Shown one piece after another: positions 14,908-24,896 of a stretch of DNA of 64,000 nt. This DNA comes from Aurantiacibacter spongiae. GTDB taxonomy: Bacteria; Pseudomonadota; Alphaproteobacteria; Sphingomonadales; Sphingomonadaceae. A program made the translations under genes and the position numbers. Positions within the stretch are counted from its first letter, which is position 1. Every line of letters begins with the position of its first letter. The notes beneath the pieces are model-generated. The model was given only the letters and a program-made list of their open reading frames with translations. It was not told the DNA's origin and searched no databases. The stretch covers positions 310,001 through 374,000 of the forward strand of contig NZ_RPFZ01000001.1 of assembly GCF_003815535.1 (NCBI RefSeq), in the 5' to 3' direction.

Positions 14908-16761
14908 TTACATTCCGTAAGTCATCGCCAGCAGGACGGACAGGGTCGTTACCATCAGCACGACCAGCGGCACGCCGGTGCGCAGATAGTCACGAAAGGC
15001 GTAATTTCCCTCTGCCATGATGAGCATGTTGGTCTGGTATGCGATCGGCGTCGCGTAGCAGAGGTTGCAGCCGAAGAGCACCGCGAGGATCAACGGTTCC
15101 TGCGGCAGCCCCAGCTGGTTGGCGATGTTGAAGGCGATAGGGGTGCCCACAGTGGCGGCGGTCGCGTTCGAGGCGAAGTTGGTCAGCAGCGTCACGAACA
15201 GCATGATGGCCGCGAGCACGCCCGCTGGCGGGAGAAACTGCAGTCCCATCGCGAGCGTTTCGCCCAGCCACTCCGCCGCCCCGCTGTCGAGAATGATGCG
15301 GCCGATGGCGATGCTGGCAGCGACCAGGACGATGACCTTGGCAGACAGCGCCCGCCCCACCCTGTCGAACTTCACGCATCCCGTCACGAACATCAGGATC
15401 GCGCCGAGCAGGGCCGAAATGGCGATGGGTACGGTGAGCAGGTAGAACCCCTGCCGACCGAAGAAGGGCAGACCGACCGAGGCCAGCGCGACCGCGCCGA
15501 ACATGATCGCCGCGGCGATGACCGCCTTGGAACGGCGCGGCACGTCCTGCCCGCCTTCCAGTTGCAACAGGCTATCCGTTGTCGCGAACTCGTCGAGCGC
15601 ACCGCGATTGCCGATGACCAGCAGGACATCCCCCTCGGCCAGGCGGATCTCGTCTCCGCGTGCGGCGGGTTCGTTGTGCATCAACCGCTCGGGCTTGTGG
15701 ATACCGAGGACGGCGACGCCGTAGCGGTCCGCGATTCCCGAACTCGCCAGGGTGCGGCCGATGATGCGGCTGTCGGCGGTCACGACCATTTCCAGAACCT
15801 GGACGTCCTCTCCGCTCTTCCTCGCGTCGCTGTCGATGCGATCAAGAACCCAGCCTGGCGCGACCTGTCCGCGCAATTCGCGCAAGGCCAGTTGCAGGCC
15901 TTCATGCGTCCCCGAAATCAACAGACGCTGGCCGACCTCGAACCGGCTGGGCGGGCGTTCTTCGAAACGGAATTCGTCCGGCAGGCGGTCGACGATCTCG
16001 TCGAAATGCCGACCGACCAGCTCGCTGGCCGGTGTGACCCTGAGATGGGTGAGAAAGCGCCGCCGCGCCTGTTGCCCGGCCGTGGAATTGTCCGGCAGCA
16101 AGCGCGGCATGACGAGCCACAGGTACGGGAAAGCGACAATTGCCGCCAACAGCACGATGGGAGTATAGTGAAACACCGACATCTGCGGCATGCCGAGATC
16201 GCGGGCGATGCCGACCACCAGCAGGTTGGTGGACGTGCCGATCGTCGTCGCCATTCCTCCGATCAGTACGGCTGCGTTGAGCGGTATGAGCGTCTTCGAG
16301 GCGGGCATGGCGCCGCGCTGCGCCAACGCAACGAAAATGGGCAGCAGCAGGACCAGCACCGGCGTGTCGTTCACGATCATGGACAGTCCGAAGGCGAGCA
16401 GCAGGGAGACGAACAGGCCCAGTTGCAGGCTGACCTTCCAGATCCGCTCGAGCGCGCGGGCCGCCGGCTCCAGCGCGCCCGTCACCACGAGACCGCGCCC
16501 CATGGTCATCAGCGCGCAGATCGTGATGAGCGCGTAGTGGCCGAAGCCACCGAAGGCGAGCGCCAGCCCGTCCGTCGGATTGGTATCGGGCAAGGGATAG
16601 AAATACAGTCCCACCGCGATGATCGCGATGGTCAGCAGCGAAACGATCTCGGTCGACATCCGCCCCCGTGCGAAGGCGATGAAGACCGCGACGGTCAGGA
16701 TCATCGCCGCCAGGGCATGGGGGGATGGTGCATCGATCACGGCGGGTAGCGAAGGTTCCAT
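14908..16761 (-). CDS. SLC13/DASS-type permease with RCK_C domains
   Basis: The 617-residue membrane protein has about 11-12 hydrophobic segments split into two halves. Between them, near residues 210-390, lie two TrkA-C (RCK_C)-like domains (SELVGRHFDEIVDRL, VTADSRIIGRTLASSGI). Conserved SLC13 pieces are NDTPVLVLLLPIF, TTIGTSTNLLVVG and TNFASNATAATVGTPIAF. It is expected to import anions such as sulfate or dicarboxylates with sodium. The substrate cannot be read from sequence. Confidence 0.88.
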   Translation of the reverse strand: MEPSLPAVIDAPSPHALAAMILTVAVFIAFARGRMSTEIVSLLTIAIIAVGLYFYPLPDTNPTDGLALAFGGFGHYALITICALMTMGRGLVVTGALEPAARALERIWKVSLQLGLFVSLLLAFGLSMIVNDTPVLVLLLPIFVALAQRGAMPASKTLIPLNAAVLIGGMATTIGTSTNLLVVGIARDLGMPQMSVFHYTPIVLLAAIVAFPYLWLVMPRLLPDNSTAGQQARRRFLTHLRVTPASELVGRHFDEIVDRLPDEFRFEERPPSRFEVGQRLLISGTHEGLQLALRELRGQVAPGWVLDRIDSDARKSGEDVQVLEMVVTADSRIIGRTLASSGIADRYGVAVLGIHKPERLMHNEPAARGDEIRLAEGDVLLVIGNRGALDEFATTDSLLQLEGGQDVPRRSKAVIAAAIMFGAVALASVGLPFFGRQGFYLLTVPIAISALLGAILMFVTGCVKFDRVGRALSAKVIVLVAASIAIGRIILDSGAAEWLGETLAMGLQFLPPAGVLAAIMLFVTLLTNFASNATAATVGTPIAFNIANQLGLPQEPLILAVLFGCNLCYATPIAYQTNMLIMAEGNYAFRDYLRTGVPLVVLMVTTLSVLLAMTYGM

Positions 16762-16830
16762 TGCGCGTTGCCGAGTTCAAGCGGTTTCGCGCATGCCTCC
16801 CTTCCGTCTGCACTCGCCCGTTGCGAAGGC

Positions 16831-16915
16831 TGGTACCCCTGGCCGGACTCGAACCGGCACTTCAGAAGAAATTCGATTTTGAGTCGAACGCGTCTACCAA
16901 TTCCGCCACAGGGGC
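16831..16915 (-). tRNA. tRNA-Leu (anticodon CAA)
   Basis: Read on the minus strand the gene starts GCCCCTGTGGCGG and has a D-loop with GGTAGAC. The anticodon loop CTCAAAA gives anticodon CAA, and a long class II variable arm follows. The T-arm is GGTTCGAGTCC and CCA is encoded. The acceptor stem closes with one G-U pair. It lies between the SLC13 gene and suhB. Confidence 0.95.
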
Positions 16916-16989
16916 ACCTGTTCGCGAAGCAAGCGGGCGATTAGCGGCCCGGGGGCATCGCGGCAAGCGCCAGTATCGCCCGGCGATAT

Positions 16990-17808
16990 CTAGCGAAGCG
17001 CTTCCGCAACCATCTTGTGCAGGCGCGAATGAAGCGGATCGTTGGCCGCTATCACCTGTTCGTCGCAGATCGCCTGCGAGCGCCCGCGATAGTCGGTCAC
17101 GAACCCGCCGGCCTCGCGAACCAGCAGGCATCCGGCGGCGCTGTCCCACGGCGACAGGCCGCTTTCCCAGAACCCGTCGAAACGTCCGGCCGCAACCCAG
17201 GCGAGATCGAGCGAGGCGGCGCCGAAGCGGCGAATCCCGGCAACGTTCGGTCCGAGCGCGCCGAAGATGCGACTCCATTCGGCGAAATTGCCGTGCCCCT
17301 GATAGGGAATGCCGGTCGCGATCAGCGCGTCGCTCATCTGCCGCCGTCCGGAAACGCGCAGGCGCCCGTCGTGCAGCCACGCTCCGCGCGACTTTTCCGC
17401 CCAGAACGTCTCGTCGGTAATCGGCTGATACACGACGCCCGCCGTAACCTCGCCCCAGTCGTCGCTGCCGAGCTTGCGCTCCTGCACGGCGATGCTGACG
17501 GCGAAGTGGGGTATGCCGTGGAGAAAGTTGCTCGTCCCGTCGAGCGGATCCACGATGAAGCGCGGCTTGTCCTCGTCGCCCTCCATCTCGCCCGCTTCCT
17601 CCATTACGAAACCCCAGCCCGGGCGCGCGGCTTTCAGTTCGTCCCAGATGATGCGTTCCGCCGCGCGATCGGCCTTGGAAACGAAGTCCGCCGGACCCTT
17701 GCGGCTGACCTGCAGGTGCTCGACCTCGCCGAAGTCCCGACGCAGGCGGCCGCCCGCCTTGCGCGCGGCTTTTTCCATGACACGAATGATGCCGGACAAT
17801 GCGGGCAT
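16990..17808 (-). CDS. suhB: Inositol monophosphatase family protein (SuhB-like)
   Basis: The 272-residue protein has the metal-binding EEAGEMEG (motif A), IVDPLDGTSNFLHGIPHF (motif B) and a late WDSAAGCLLVREAGG (motif C) typical of Li-sensitive phosphatases. It hydrolyses myo-inositol-1-phosphate or related sugar phosphates; SuhB homologues also act in rRNA antitermination. It lies just downstream of efp on the same strand (7-base gap). Confidence 0.9.
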   Translation of the reverse strand: MPALSGIIRVMEKAARKAGGRLRRDFGEVEHLQVSRKGPADFVSKADRAAERIIWDELKAARPGWGFVMEEAGEMEGDEDKPRFIVDPLDGTSNFLHGIPHFAVSIAVQERKLGSDDWGEVTAGVVYQPITDETFWAEKSRGAWLHDGRLRVSGRRQMSDALIATGIPYQGHGNFAEWSRIFGALGPNVAGIRRFGAASLDLAWVAAGRFDGFWESGLSPWDSAAGCLLVREAGGFVTDYRGRSQAICDEQVIAANDPLHSRLHKMVAEALR

Positions 17809-17814
17809 GGTGCG

Positions 17815-18378
17815 TTACCCGGCCTTCCCGACATAGGATTGCTCGTACACGTCCACCACGATGCGCGTGCCGCTCTCGATATGCGGCGGCACCATGATGC
17901 GTACGCCATTATCAAGCACGGCCGGCTTGTAACTGGAAGAGGCGGTCTGCCCCTTCACGACCGCGTCCGCCTCGACGATCTCGGCCTCGATCTGGGCGGG
18001 AAGCTGCACGCTGATGGGTTTTTCCTCCCACAGTTCGAGCTGTACCTGCATCCCATCCTGCAAGAACGGCCGCGCATCGCCCAGAAGATCGCTCGGCAGC
18101 ATGATCTGCTCGAACGTGTCCTGATCCATGAATACCAGCATGTCGCCATCCTCATAGAGGAACTGGTAGTCCTTGGTGTCGAGCCGCACCTTCTCCACCG
18201 TATCGGCGCTGCGGAAGCGAACGTTCGTCTTGCGGCCGTCGATGAGGTTCTTCATCTCGACCTGCATGTACGCCCCGCCCTTGCCAGGCTGGGTATGCTG
18301 GATCTTGGCGACCTTCCAGATGCCGCCTTCGTATTCGATGATGTTGCCGGGACGGATGTCCACGCCGCTGATCTTCAT
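17815..18378 (-). CDS. efp: Translation elongation factor P
   Basis: The 187-residue protein starts [19 protein letters not shown], has the domain I tip [17 protein letters not shown] and the C-terminal [21 protein letters not shown] relieves ribosome stalling at polyproline. The residue at the modification site is Lys in GKGG, so EpmA-type or other lysine modification is possible. Length and domains are complete. Confidence 0.96.
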   Translation of the reverse strand: MKISGVDIRPGNIIEYEGGIWKVAKIQHTQPGKGGAYMQVEMKNLIDGRKTNVRFRSADTVEKVRLDTKDYQFLYEDGDMLVFMDQDTFEQIMLPSDLLGDARPFLQDGMQVQLELWEEKPISVQLPAQIEAEIVEADAVVKGQTASSSYKPAVLDNGVRIMVPPHIESGTRIVVDVYEQSYVGKAG

Positions 18379-18460
18379 GGGAGCTGTTTTGCTTTCGTTC
18401 GGGATGCAGATCGGGCTCGCGCCCTAGCTTCTGGAATGGCGCTTAACAAGGGGCCGGGCG

Positions 18461-19135
18461 TTACCGCCCGGCGCGGCGGGTCAGGAGCGGATAGGGATTG
18501 ACCGAGGTCGCCGGCTCCCACCATTCGGCCGCGGGCGTGGTCCGCATCACCTCGAAATGCAGGTGCGGGGCATCGGGCGAGGCGTTGCCGCTCGATCCGA
18601 CGGACCCGAGGCGCTGGCCCCGGCGGACGACCTGCCCTTCGTTCAGGCCGGGCGCATATTCGGCGAGATGGGCGTAGTAATAGATGGTCTTGCGGTCCTC
18701 GGACCTGACATAGACTGTTTTGCCACCAGCGTCGGACAGGAAAAGTCGCTCGATCGTACCGGGTGCGGCAGCGACGACGGACGTGCCGGCCGGAGCCATG
18801 ATGTCCATCGCCTCGTGCAGTCGCGACCCCCCGCCCCGTTCGTCGGCGAAGGTATCGCGCAGATCGCTTGCACTGACGTCGAGAACGGGGATCATCAGTT
18901 GCGCGACCTCGGCGCCGGGCGCCATCGAAGCCTCGATCGAATGACCGGGCGCGCGAACGGCTTCGGGCGCGATCGTCGCCTCGGGTTGCGGCGTCTCGCG
19001 GGCCTCAATCGTGCGCTCGATGCGGTCGCTTTCCCGTGCGTCCATGATGAAGGCGCCCGCGATGATCCAGCCCGCCGAAACGAGCGTCGCGGTTATGACC
19101 GCGACCTGGGCCTTCTCGACGAACGGTGATGCCAT
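18461..19135 (-). CDS. M23-family peptidase with N-terminal membrane anchor
   Basis: From ATG 19135 the protein is 224 residues. It has an anchor (AVITATLVSAGWIIAGAFIM), a middle linker, then a LytM domain with GGGSRLHEAMDI (HxxxD-type zinc site) and PHLHFEVMRT (HxH). It probably cleaves peptidoglycan peptides or activates amidases in the periplasm. Its ATG overlaps the stop of the L,D-transpeptidase gene by one base (TGATG), so the two wall enzymes are co-translated. Confidence 0.88.
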   Translation of the reverse strand: MASPFVEKAQVAVITATLVSAGWIIAGAFIMDARESDRIERTIEARETPQPEATIAPEAVRAPGHSIEASMAPGAEVAQLMIPVLDVSASDLRDTFADERGGGSRLHEAMDIMAPAGTSVVAAAPGTIERLFLSDAGGKTVYVRSEDRKTIYYYAHLAEYAPGLNEGQVVRRGQRLGSVGSSGNASPDAPHLHFEVMRTTPAAEWWEPATSVNPYPLLTRRAGR

Positions 19136-20442
19136 CAGGCCTGGAATACCACCTTTGTATTGGTATCGACCATTTCCGCCAGCCGCGCGGCATCCCAATT
19201 CGTCAGACGGACGCAGCCGTGGCTCTGCACGCGCCCGATCGTCTGGGGTTCGCCCGTGCCGTGGATTCCGTAATGCTCTTTCGTCAGGTCGATCCATACG
19301 ACTCCCACTGGCCCGTTCGGACCAGGCGGAAGCTGCAGATCGTCCTCGCTGTCAGGCACGTCCCAGAACAGGTCCGGGTCGTAGGAAAAGGGCGGGTTGT
19401 GACTTATCCCGGTTATCCCCCAGTCGCCCAACGGCAACGGATCGTGCGTCGACCCGGTGGTGACCGTGAACATCGCCACCAGATTGTCATCGACATCGTA
19501 GCCTTTCAGCCAGCCCCCCGACTTGTCCACCACCAGCCGCGCCACCTCGGGCTGCTCGGTACCGACACCAAGCGAGGCAAGCGTACGCTGCCAGTCGTGA
19601 TCGCCGATATCGCCGGGCACGATGCGATCCGCGCCGATATTCGGTACGCGGATCGGCTGGCCCGCCGTGAAATAGCTTTGCGTATCGGCATCCCGAGACG
19701 ATCCGCTACTGGCGCTGGAAGAAGGAGAAAAACTGGCGGAAGGCGTCGGGGAGGCGCCACCGGCAGGCCGCGAACCGGCCCCATCCATTCCCGCAGGGCG
19801 GCCTTCCGGATTGAGCCGCTTCAGAACATCGACAGTGGTATGAAAGCGCTCCGCCAACTTCTCGTCGAGACTGGTGTAGCCGAGCCTTTCCATCTCCGCC
19901 TTGGCCGAAGGGTCGTCGGGGATGGTCTCATAGTCGATCCGGCCCCAGCTTGCCGGGATCGTGACGACGCGCGTTGCGGGCAACCGGTCCCAGCGTTGCA
20001 ATTGCTCCTTGGTCGCATCGTCGAGGTCTCCGGTGACGTCGAGGCCGCTGGCCTCCTGAAAACCTTCGATGGCGTTGTGCGTGGACTGTCCCATCTTGCC
20101 GTCGATCACCCCGGGGCCGAACCCCCGGCGGTCCAGCACGACCTGGGCATGCATGATCGGGCGGTCTTCCGGGTCCGGAATGTCGATCGCCGCACTCGAG
20201 CGTCCGGCGTTCTCTCCCTCGCTCGCCGTGGAAGCGCCCTCCCGCGAAGCGGTCATGTAGGCCGCGTCGTTCGATGCCATCGAATCGGCAAGGTTATCGT
20301 CGGAATAGGTGTCGTACCCGTAGTCGGTCGATGTCTGTGACTGCGCCACCGTATCGCTGTCGGTGTCCTCCATGTCGGTTCCCTGAAACCCGCACGCGGC
20401 GAGTGGCAGGGCGGACAGAAGGATCAGAAACTTGCGGGTCAT
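19135..20442 (-). CDS. L,D-transpeptidase (YkuD) lipoprotein
   Basis: The 435-residue protein starts with a lipoprotein signal (MTRKFLILLSALPLAACG). It then has a peptidoglycan-binding-like region (LDRRGFGPGVIDGKMGQSTHNAI) and a YkuD domain with HGTGEPQTIG and SHGCVRLTN, where Cys is the nucleophile. It cross-links peptidoglycan by 3-3 bonds or attaches lipoproteins. A Ser/Ala-rich linker of about 40 residues lies before the catalytic part. It is upstream of and overlaps the M23 peptidase gene. Confidence 0.9.
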   Translation of the reverse strand: MTRKFLILLSALPLAACGFQGTDMEDTDSDTVAQSQTSTDYGYDTYSDDNLADSMASNDAAYMTASREGASTASEGENAGRSSAAIDIPDPEDRPIMHAQVVLDRRGFGPGVIDGKMGQSTHNAIEGFQEASGLDVTGDLDDATKEQLQRWDRLPATRVVTIPASWGRIDYETIPDDPSAKAEMERLGYTSLDEKLAERFHTTVDVLKRLNPEGRPAGMDGAGSRPAGGASPTPSASFSPSSSASSGSSRDADTQSYFTAGQPIRVPNIGADRIVPGDIGDHDWQRTLASLGVGTEQPEVARLVVDKSGGWLKGYDVDDNLVAMFTVTTGSTHDPLPLGDWGITGISHNPPFSYDPDLFWDVPDSEDDLQLPPGPNGPVGVVWIDLTKEHYGIHGTGEPQTIGRVQSHGCVRLTNWDAARLAEMVDTNTKVVFQA

Positions 20443-20528
20443 GTCGGAAACCTCTCGTTGCGGGGCGGCGGGCCTGTTGCGAGGATAACCGCCAAGACCC
20501 CATAGGGTTTCCGACCGGTCCAGCGATA

Positions 20529-21158
20529 TCAGCGCATTGCGCTGGCGAAATCGCGAATGGCCTGCACCTCGTCCCCGCGCCAGATGGCACCCGATACGGC
20601 GAGGAAATCGGCACCCGCCTCCACCAGAGGGCGGCAGTTGGACGGCGTGATGCCACCGATCGCGACGCAGGGGATTTCGAACAGACTGCTCCACCAATCC
20701 AGGATTTCCGGATCAGGCCGATGCTCGCTATTTTTCGTTCCACTGTCGAAGAAGGAACCGAAGGCGACGTAGTCGGCACCGGCCTCGCCCGCCTCCATCG
20801 CCAGGTGCCGGCTCGCATGACAGGTTACGCCGATCTGCATGTCGCGGCCGATTTCCTCTCGCGCTTCACGCGGATCGCCATCGGTCTGCCCCAGATGCAC
20901 CCCGTCGGCCTTCAGACGGCGGGCGAGCGGGACGGAATCGTTGACGATGAACCCGACTTCACGCGCCGCGCAGATTTTCCGCAACGGCTGCGCAAGACGC
21001 GCTGCCTCGTGCAGGTCGATGTCCTTGACGCGGAACTGGAAAGCGGTCGCCAATCCCTCTCCCTCCGCGAGCGCCCTGTCGAGTCGATCGGGAAAGGTTC
21101 CGCCGACATCGAGCGGCGAGATGAGGTAGAGCTGGCAAGACGGCGATGCGGCGTTCAT
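20529..21158 (-). CDS. thiE: Thiamine phosphate synthase
   Basis: The 209-residue TIM-barrel protein has AFQFRVKDID, VNDSVPLARRLKADGVHLGQ, VTCHASRHLAMEAGEAGADYVAFG and CVAIGGITPSNC. These are the pyrophosphate and thiazole-phosphate binding stretches of ThiE. It joins HMP-pyrophosphate and thiazole phosphate to thiamine monophosphate. The usual GPIFxTxTK is read here as GSFFDSGTKNSEHR. ATG 21158 gives the normal N-terminus (LYLISP). Confidence 0.88.
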   Translation of the reverse strand: MNAASPSCQLYLISPLDVGGTFPDRLDRALAEGEGLATAFQFRVKDIDLHEAARLAQPLRKICAAREVGFIVNDSVPLARRLKADGVHLGQTDGDPREAREEIGRDMQIGVTCHASRHLAMEAGEAGADYVAFGSFFDSGTKNSEHRPDPEILDWWSSLFEIPCVAIGGITPSNCRPLVEAGADFLAVSGAIWRGDEVQAIRDFASAMR

Positions 21159-21193
21159 GTTGCGGCCAATAGCAAGTCGCCAGACGAGGTCCA

Positions 21194-21625
21194 ATGATGC
21201 TGAAGACACTGCTCGCCGCTGGATTACTCGCCGCAATGTCGGGATGCGTTACCGCGCAGGATGCCGAATGCGACGACGAAGGATGCGCGGCGATCGGCGA
21301 CGTCGCCGATCTAGGCGCGGTGAGCGTCACCCCCCTGGAGGTGATCGAAGACAGCCGATGTCCGGTAGATGCGCAGTGCATCCAGGCCGGGACGGTCAGG
21401 GTCCGCACCCGTGTCGAACGCGGCAGCGCCGAGCAGACCATCGAGCTCGAACCCGGCAAACCCGTACCCGCGATGTCCGGAATGCTCGTGATGACGGCCG
21501 TTCAGCCAGGTCGCATGGCAGACGAAACGATCGATCCGGCCGCCTATCGCTTCACCTTCCAGTGGACACCGCACCTGCTGGATGATCCCATACGGACCAA
21601 TTCCCCCGGCGCAGCGACCTTCTAG
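21194..21625 (+). CDS. Hypothetical periplasmic lipoprotein
   Basis: The 143-residue protein has a signal ending in a lipobox (AAMSGC near residue 18). The mature part has four Cys residues early (ECDDEGCAA, RCPVDAQCIQAG), then a beta-rich region. DSRCPVDAQCIQAG resembles a motif found in small secreted proteins of unknown function. It is divergent from thiE and converges on fba. Confidence 0.65.
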   Translation: MMLKTLLAAGLLAAMSGCVTAQDAECDDEGCAAIGDVADLGAVSVTPLEVIEDSRCPVDAQCIQAGTVRVRTRVERGSAEQTIELEPGKPVPAMSGMLVMTAVQPGRMADETIDPAAYRFTFQWTPHLLDDPIRTNSPGAATF

Positions 21626-21629
21626 CGGT

Positions 21630-22520
21630 TCAGTCGCCGACGCTGGCGCAGCGGATCTCCTCTATCGCGGTGCCGAGCGCCGTATCGAATTCGGTATCCT
21701 CCATCCGCGCCCGCAACTCTTCCAGCAGCGCGCGACTGAAGCTGGCGATCATGCCGTCATTCTTCGCCAGTTCGCGGCATGCATCTTCGCGCGAATAGCC
21801 GCCGGACAGGGCCACCACCTTCAGTACCTTGGGGTGATCGACCAGTTCGCGGTAGTGGTTCGCTTCCGCTGGAATAGTGAGCTTCAGCATTACCTGGTCG
21901 CCTTCGGGCAACCGGTCGAGCTGGGTCAGTATCTCCGACTTCAAGAGCTTCTCACCCCCGGCGCGGTCGTCTGCCTTGAGCGAGTATTCGGGTTCGAGAA
22001 TGGGCATCATGCCGTGCGAGATGACCTGCCGCCCGACTTCGAATTGCTGAGAAACGATCGCAGCAATGCCGAGAGCATCGGCGGAATGGATGACCGAACG
22101 CTCCTTCGTTCCGAACACGCCGAGCTTCTTGGCGCGTTCGAGCAAGGCGTCGAGATCGCAGATCGGCTTCATCAGCTGAACGCCGTTCGCCTCGTCCTTC
22201 AGTCCCTTGTCGATCTTGATGAAGGGTACGATGCCCTTGTCGCGCAGCGCCTGCGGGGTGGGCTTGCCCTGCACCTCGCCGTCCATCGTCTTCGCAAACA
22301 GGATCGCGCCGATAACCTTCTCGCCGGAGAACGCCGGGCTCGAGATGATCCGGCTGCGCATTTCGTGAATACGGGCGAACATTTCGTCATCGCCTTCCCA
22401 CTCGTCATCTCCCACGCCGTAGCCGCGAAGGGCCTTGGGGGTGGAACCGCCCGACTGGTCGAGCGCTGCGATGAAGCCATCGCCCCTGGCGATAATTGCG
22501 GACATTTCGGCGTGGTTCAC
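21630..22520 (-). CDS. fba: Fructose-bisphosphate aldolase, class I
   Basis: The 296-residue protein has ALDQSGGSTPKALRGYG at the start, VPFIKIDKGL, HGMMPILEPEYSL (Glu of the active site) and VMLKLTIPAE with the Schiff-base Lys. KVVALSGGYSREDA follows. It splits or forms fructose-1,6-bisphosphate. GTG 22520 is chosen because GGGAG lies 6 bases upstream; ATG 22505 is the alternative. It is the last gene of a tkt-gap-pgk-fba run. Confidence 0.9.
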   Translation of the reverse strand: MNHAEMSAIIARGDGFIAALDQSGGSTPKALRGYGVGDDEWEGDDEMFARIHEMRSRIISSPAFSGEKVIGAILFAKTMDGEVQGKPTPQALRDKGIVPFIKIDKGLKDEANGVQLMKPICDLDALLERAKKLGVFGTKERSVIHSADALGIAAIVSQQFEVGRQVISHGMMPILEPEYSLKADDRAGGEKLLKSEILTQLDRLPEGDQVMLKLTIPAEANHYRELVDHPKVLKVVALSGGYSREDACRELAKNDGMIASFSRALLEELRARMEDTEFDTALGTAIEEIRCASVGD

Positions 22521-22651
22521 TGGATGCTCCCTATCCGTGACGAGTTTTGTTCGCGGTCGATAAGCGGGCTGCGCTTGTTGTGCAATAACATGGCCTTGCG
22601 GGCCGAACGTCCACCTGTAGAAAGTTGCGCGTTTCTCCCGGAAAGGAACTG

Positions 22652-23854
22652 CTACTGCGTCAGGGCGGCGACACCGGGAAGTTCCTTGCCCTCCATCCAT
22701 TCGAGAAATGCGCCGCCTGCCGTTGAAACATAGGTAAAATCCGTTGCGACATCGGCATGGGCAAGCGCCGCGACGGTATCGCCTCCCCCGGCTACGGAAG
22801 TGAGCGAACCGTCCTTGGTCAGCGCCGCTGCGGTCCTGGCCAGCGCGACGGTCGCAGCATCGAAAGGTTCGGTTTCGAAGGCGCCGAGCGGACCGTTCCA
22901 GACGAGCGTGGCGCATGTCTTGAGAACGTCGCCCAGGGCCTCGACCGCCTGCGGGCCGATGTCGAGGATCATCTCGTCGTCGCCAACTTCATGGACGTTG
23001 CAGGTGCGCGCCGAAGCAGGGTTGGCGGCAAATTCCCTTGCGACCACCACGTCGTAGGGGAGATGAATGGTACAGCCGGCCGCGTCGGCGGCGCTCATTA
23101 TCGCACGGGCGGTGTCGGCCAGATCGTGTTCGGCAAGGCTCTTGCCCACGTCGACGCCGTTCGCGGCGAGAAACGTATTGGCCATGCCGCCCCCGATCAC
23201 GAGATGCTGCACCTTGCGCGAGAGGTTTTCCAGCACGGCGAGCTTGGTCGAAACCTTCGCGCCGCCGACGACCGCAGCCACGGGCGGCGCCGGATTGCCG
23301 AGCGCGGCATCCAGCGCTTTCAGTTCAGCTTCCATCGCTCGGCCGGCATAGGCCGGAAGAACATGCGCCAACCCCTCGGTCGTCGCGTGGGCACGGTGCG
23401 ATGCCGAAAAGGCGTCGTTCACGTAGAAATCGCCGTTTTCGGCGATGGCGTCGACGAAGGAGCGGTCATTCGCCTCTTCGCCCGGCCAGAAGCGGGTGTT
23501 CTCCAGGATGGCGATGTCGCCATTGCCGAGTATGTCGACCGCCTGTGCGACGACCGGTCCGAAGACCTCCGACACGAACATGACCTCGCGATCGATAACG
23601 CGTTCGAGCGCGCCCTGCACGTAGCTGAGGGACATCGTCGAGTGCCGCTCTCCACCCGGGCGGCCGTAATGCGCGAGCAGCAAGACTTTCGCGCCGCGAT
23701 CTGACAGCTCGAGAATGGTGGGTGCGACGGCCCTTGCCCGCGTGAGATCGGTCGCCAGCCCGTCCTTCATCGGCAGGTTGAGATCGACCCGGACGAGCGC
23801 GCGCTGCCCGGATAGATCGTCGGGAAGGTCGTCAAGCGTCTTGAAGTCGCTCAC
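22652..23854 (-). CDS. pgk: Phosphoglycerate kinase
   Basis: The 400-residue enzyme begins [19 protein letters not shown]. It has VRVDLNLPM, the substrate-binding HYGRPGG (in place of HxGRPxG), a [14 protein letters not shown] stretch, [10 protein letters not shown] and a C-terminal [12 protein letters not shown] nucleotide loop. It interconverts 1,3-bisphosphoglycerate and 3-phosphoglycerate. GTG 23854 matches the family N-terminus better than ATG 23869, whose Shine-Dalgarno would abut the start. Confidence 0.93.
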   Translation of the reverse strand: MSDFKTLDDLPDDLSGQRALVRVDLNLPMKDGLATDLTRARAVAPTILELSDRGAKVLLLAHYGRPGGERHSTMSLSYVQGALERVIDREVMFVSEVFGPVVAQAVDILGNGDIAILENTRFWPGEEANDRSFVDAIAENGDFYVNDAFSASHRAHATTEGLAHVLPAYAGRAMEAELKALDAALGNPAPPVAAVVGGAKVSTKLAVLENLSRKVQHLVIGGGMANTFLAANGVDVGKSLAEHDLADTARAIMSAADAAGCTIHLPYDVVVAREFAANPASARTCNVHEVGDDEMILDIGPQAVEALGDVLKTCATLVWNGPLGAFETEPFDAATVALARTAAALTKDGSLTSVAGGGDTVAALAHADVATDFTYVSTAGGAFLEWMEGKELPGVAALTQ

Positions 23855-23873
23855 GTCATACCCCCGCATCCTC

Positions 23874-24881
23874 CTACAGCAATCCGGCCATGACGCCCGC
23901 CGTATCGATCATGCGATTGGAAAAGCCCCATTCATTGTCGTACCAGCTCACCACGCGCGCCAGCTTGCCTTCGAGAACCGCCGTTTCCATCGAATCGACC
24001 GTAGAGGAGGCTGGGTAGTGATTGAAATCGCTACTGACGAGCGGCCGGTCCGTGTAATCCAGCACCCCCTTCATCGCACCCTGCGAAGCGGCGCGAAGCG
24101 CCTCGTTCAACTCGTCTGCGCTGGTATCGCGCCGGGGCGTGAAGACGAGGTCGATAAGCGAGACGTTCGGCGTCGGGACGCGAACGCTCGACCCGTCGAG
24201 CTTGCCCTTCAGATCCGGCAGCACCAGACCCACGGCGCGCGCCGCACCGGTAGTGGTGGGAATGATGTTCTGCGCGCCGCCCCGCGCCCGGCGCATGTCC
24301 TTGTGCATCTGGTCGAGCATGCGCTGATCGTTGGTGTAGGAATGGATCGTGGTCATGAAACCACGCTCTATCCCCACCGTATCGTGGCAAACCTTGGCCA
24401 CGGGGGCGAGGCAGTTCGTCGTGCAACTGGCGTTGGAAACGATATCGTCGTCGGCCGTCAGCGTATCCTGGTTGACGCCGAAGACGATCGTCTTCGAAAC
24501 CCCCGTCGCCGGGGCGGAGATCAGAACCTTCCTCGCGCCGGCGCCGATATGGGGGCGCGCCGCTTCGTCGGACTGGAAGAAGCCGGTGCATTCCAGCACG
24601 ATGTCGATGTCCTGATCCTTGTGCGGCAGATTGCCGGGATCGCGCTCCGACGTGACCTGGATCGTGTGACCGTTCACCGAGATGGACTTGTCGCCCGTCT
24701 CTACGGTGCCGGGGAAGCGGCCATGCGTCGAATCGTATTGAAACAATAACGCGTTGGCTTCGGTATCGGCGAGATCGTTGATCGATACGAGTTCGAGATC
24801 GTGGTCGTCGCGCTCAAGAATGGCGCGCGCCACCAGGCGGCCGATCCGTCCGAAACCATTGATTGCAACTCTGGTCGCCAT
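23874..24881 (-). CDS. gap: Glyceraldehyde-3-phosphate dehydrogenase
   Basis: The 335-residue enzyme has the Rossmann start [14 protein letters not shown], the catalytic [45 protein letters not shown] and [12 protein letters not shown]. It oxidises glyceraldehyde-3-phosphate with NAD(P) in glycolysis. It lies 15 bases after tkt and 19 bases before pgk, so one transcript is likely. Confidence 0.96.
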   Translation of the reverse strand: MATRVAINGFGRIGRLVARAILERDDHDLELVSINDLADTEANALLFQYDSTHGRFPGTVETGDKSISVNGHTIQVTSERDPGNLPHKDQDIDIVLECTGFFQSDEAARPHIGAGARKVLISAPATGVSKTIVFGVNQDTLTADDDIVSNASCTTNCLAPVAKVCHDTVGIERGFMTTIHSYTNDQRMLDQMHKDMRRARGGAQNIIPTTTGAARAVGLVLPDLKGKLDGSSVRVPTPNVSLIDLVFTPRRDTSADELNEALRAASQGAMKGVLDYTDRPLVSSDFNHYPASSTVDSMETAVLEGKLARVVSWYDNEWGFSNRMIDTAGVMAGLL

Positions 24882-24896
24882 GCTGCCTACTCCTGC

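Noticed and set aside
15562-16749. 395-codon plus-strand frame
   Set aside because: It is antisense to the SLC13 permease and rich in Arg, Gln and His, as is usual for GC-rich shadows.
17017-18501. 494-codon plus-strand frame
   Set aside because: It is antisense to suhB and efp, which both have clear family motifs.
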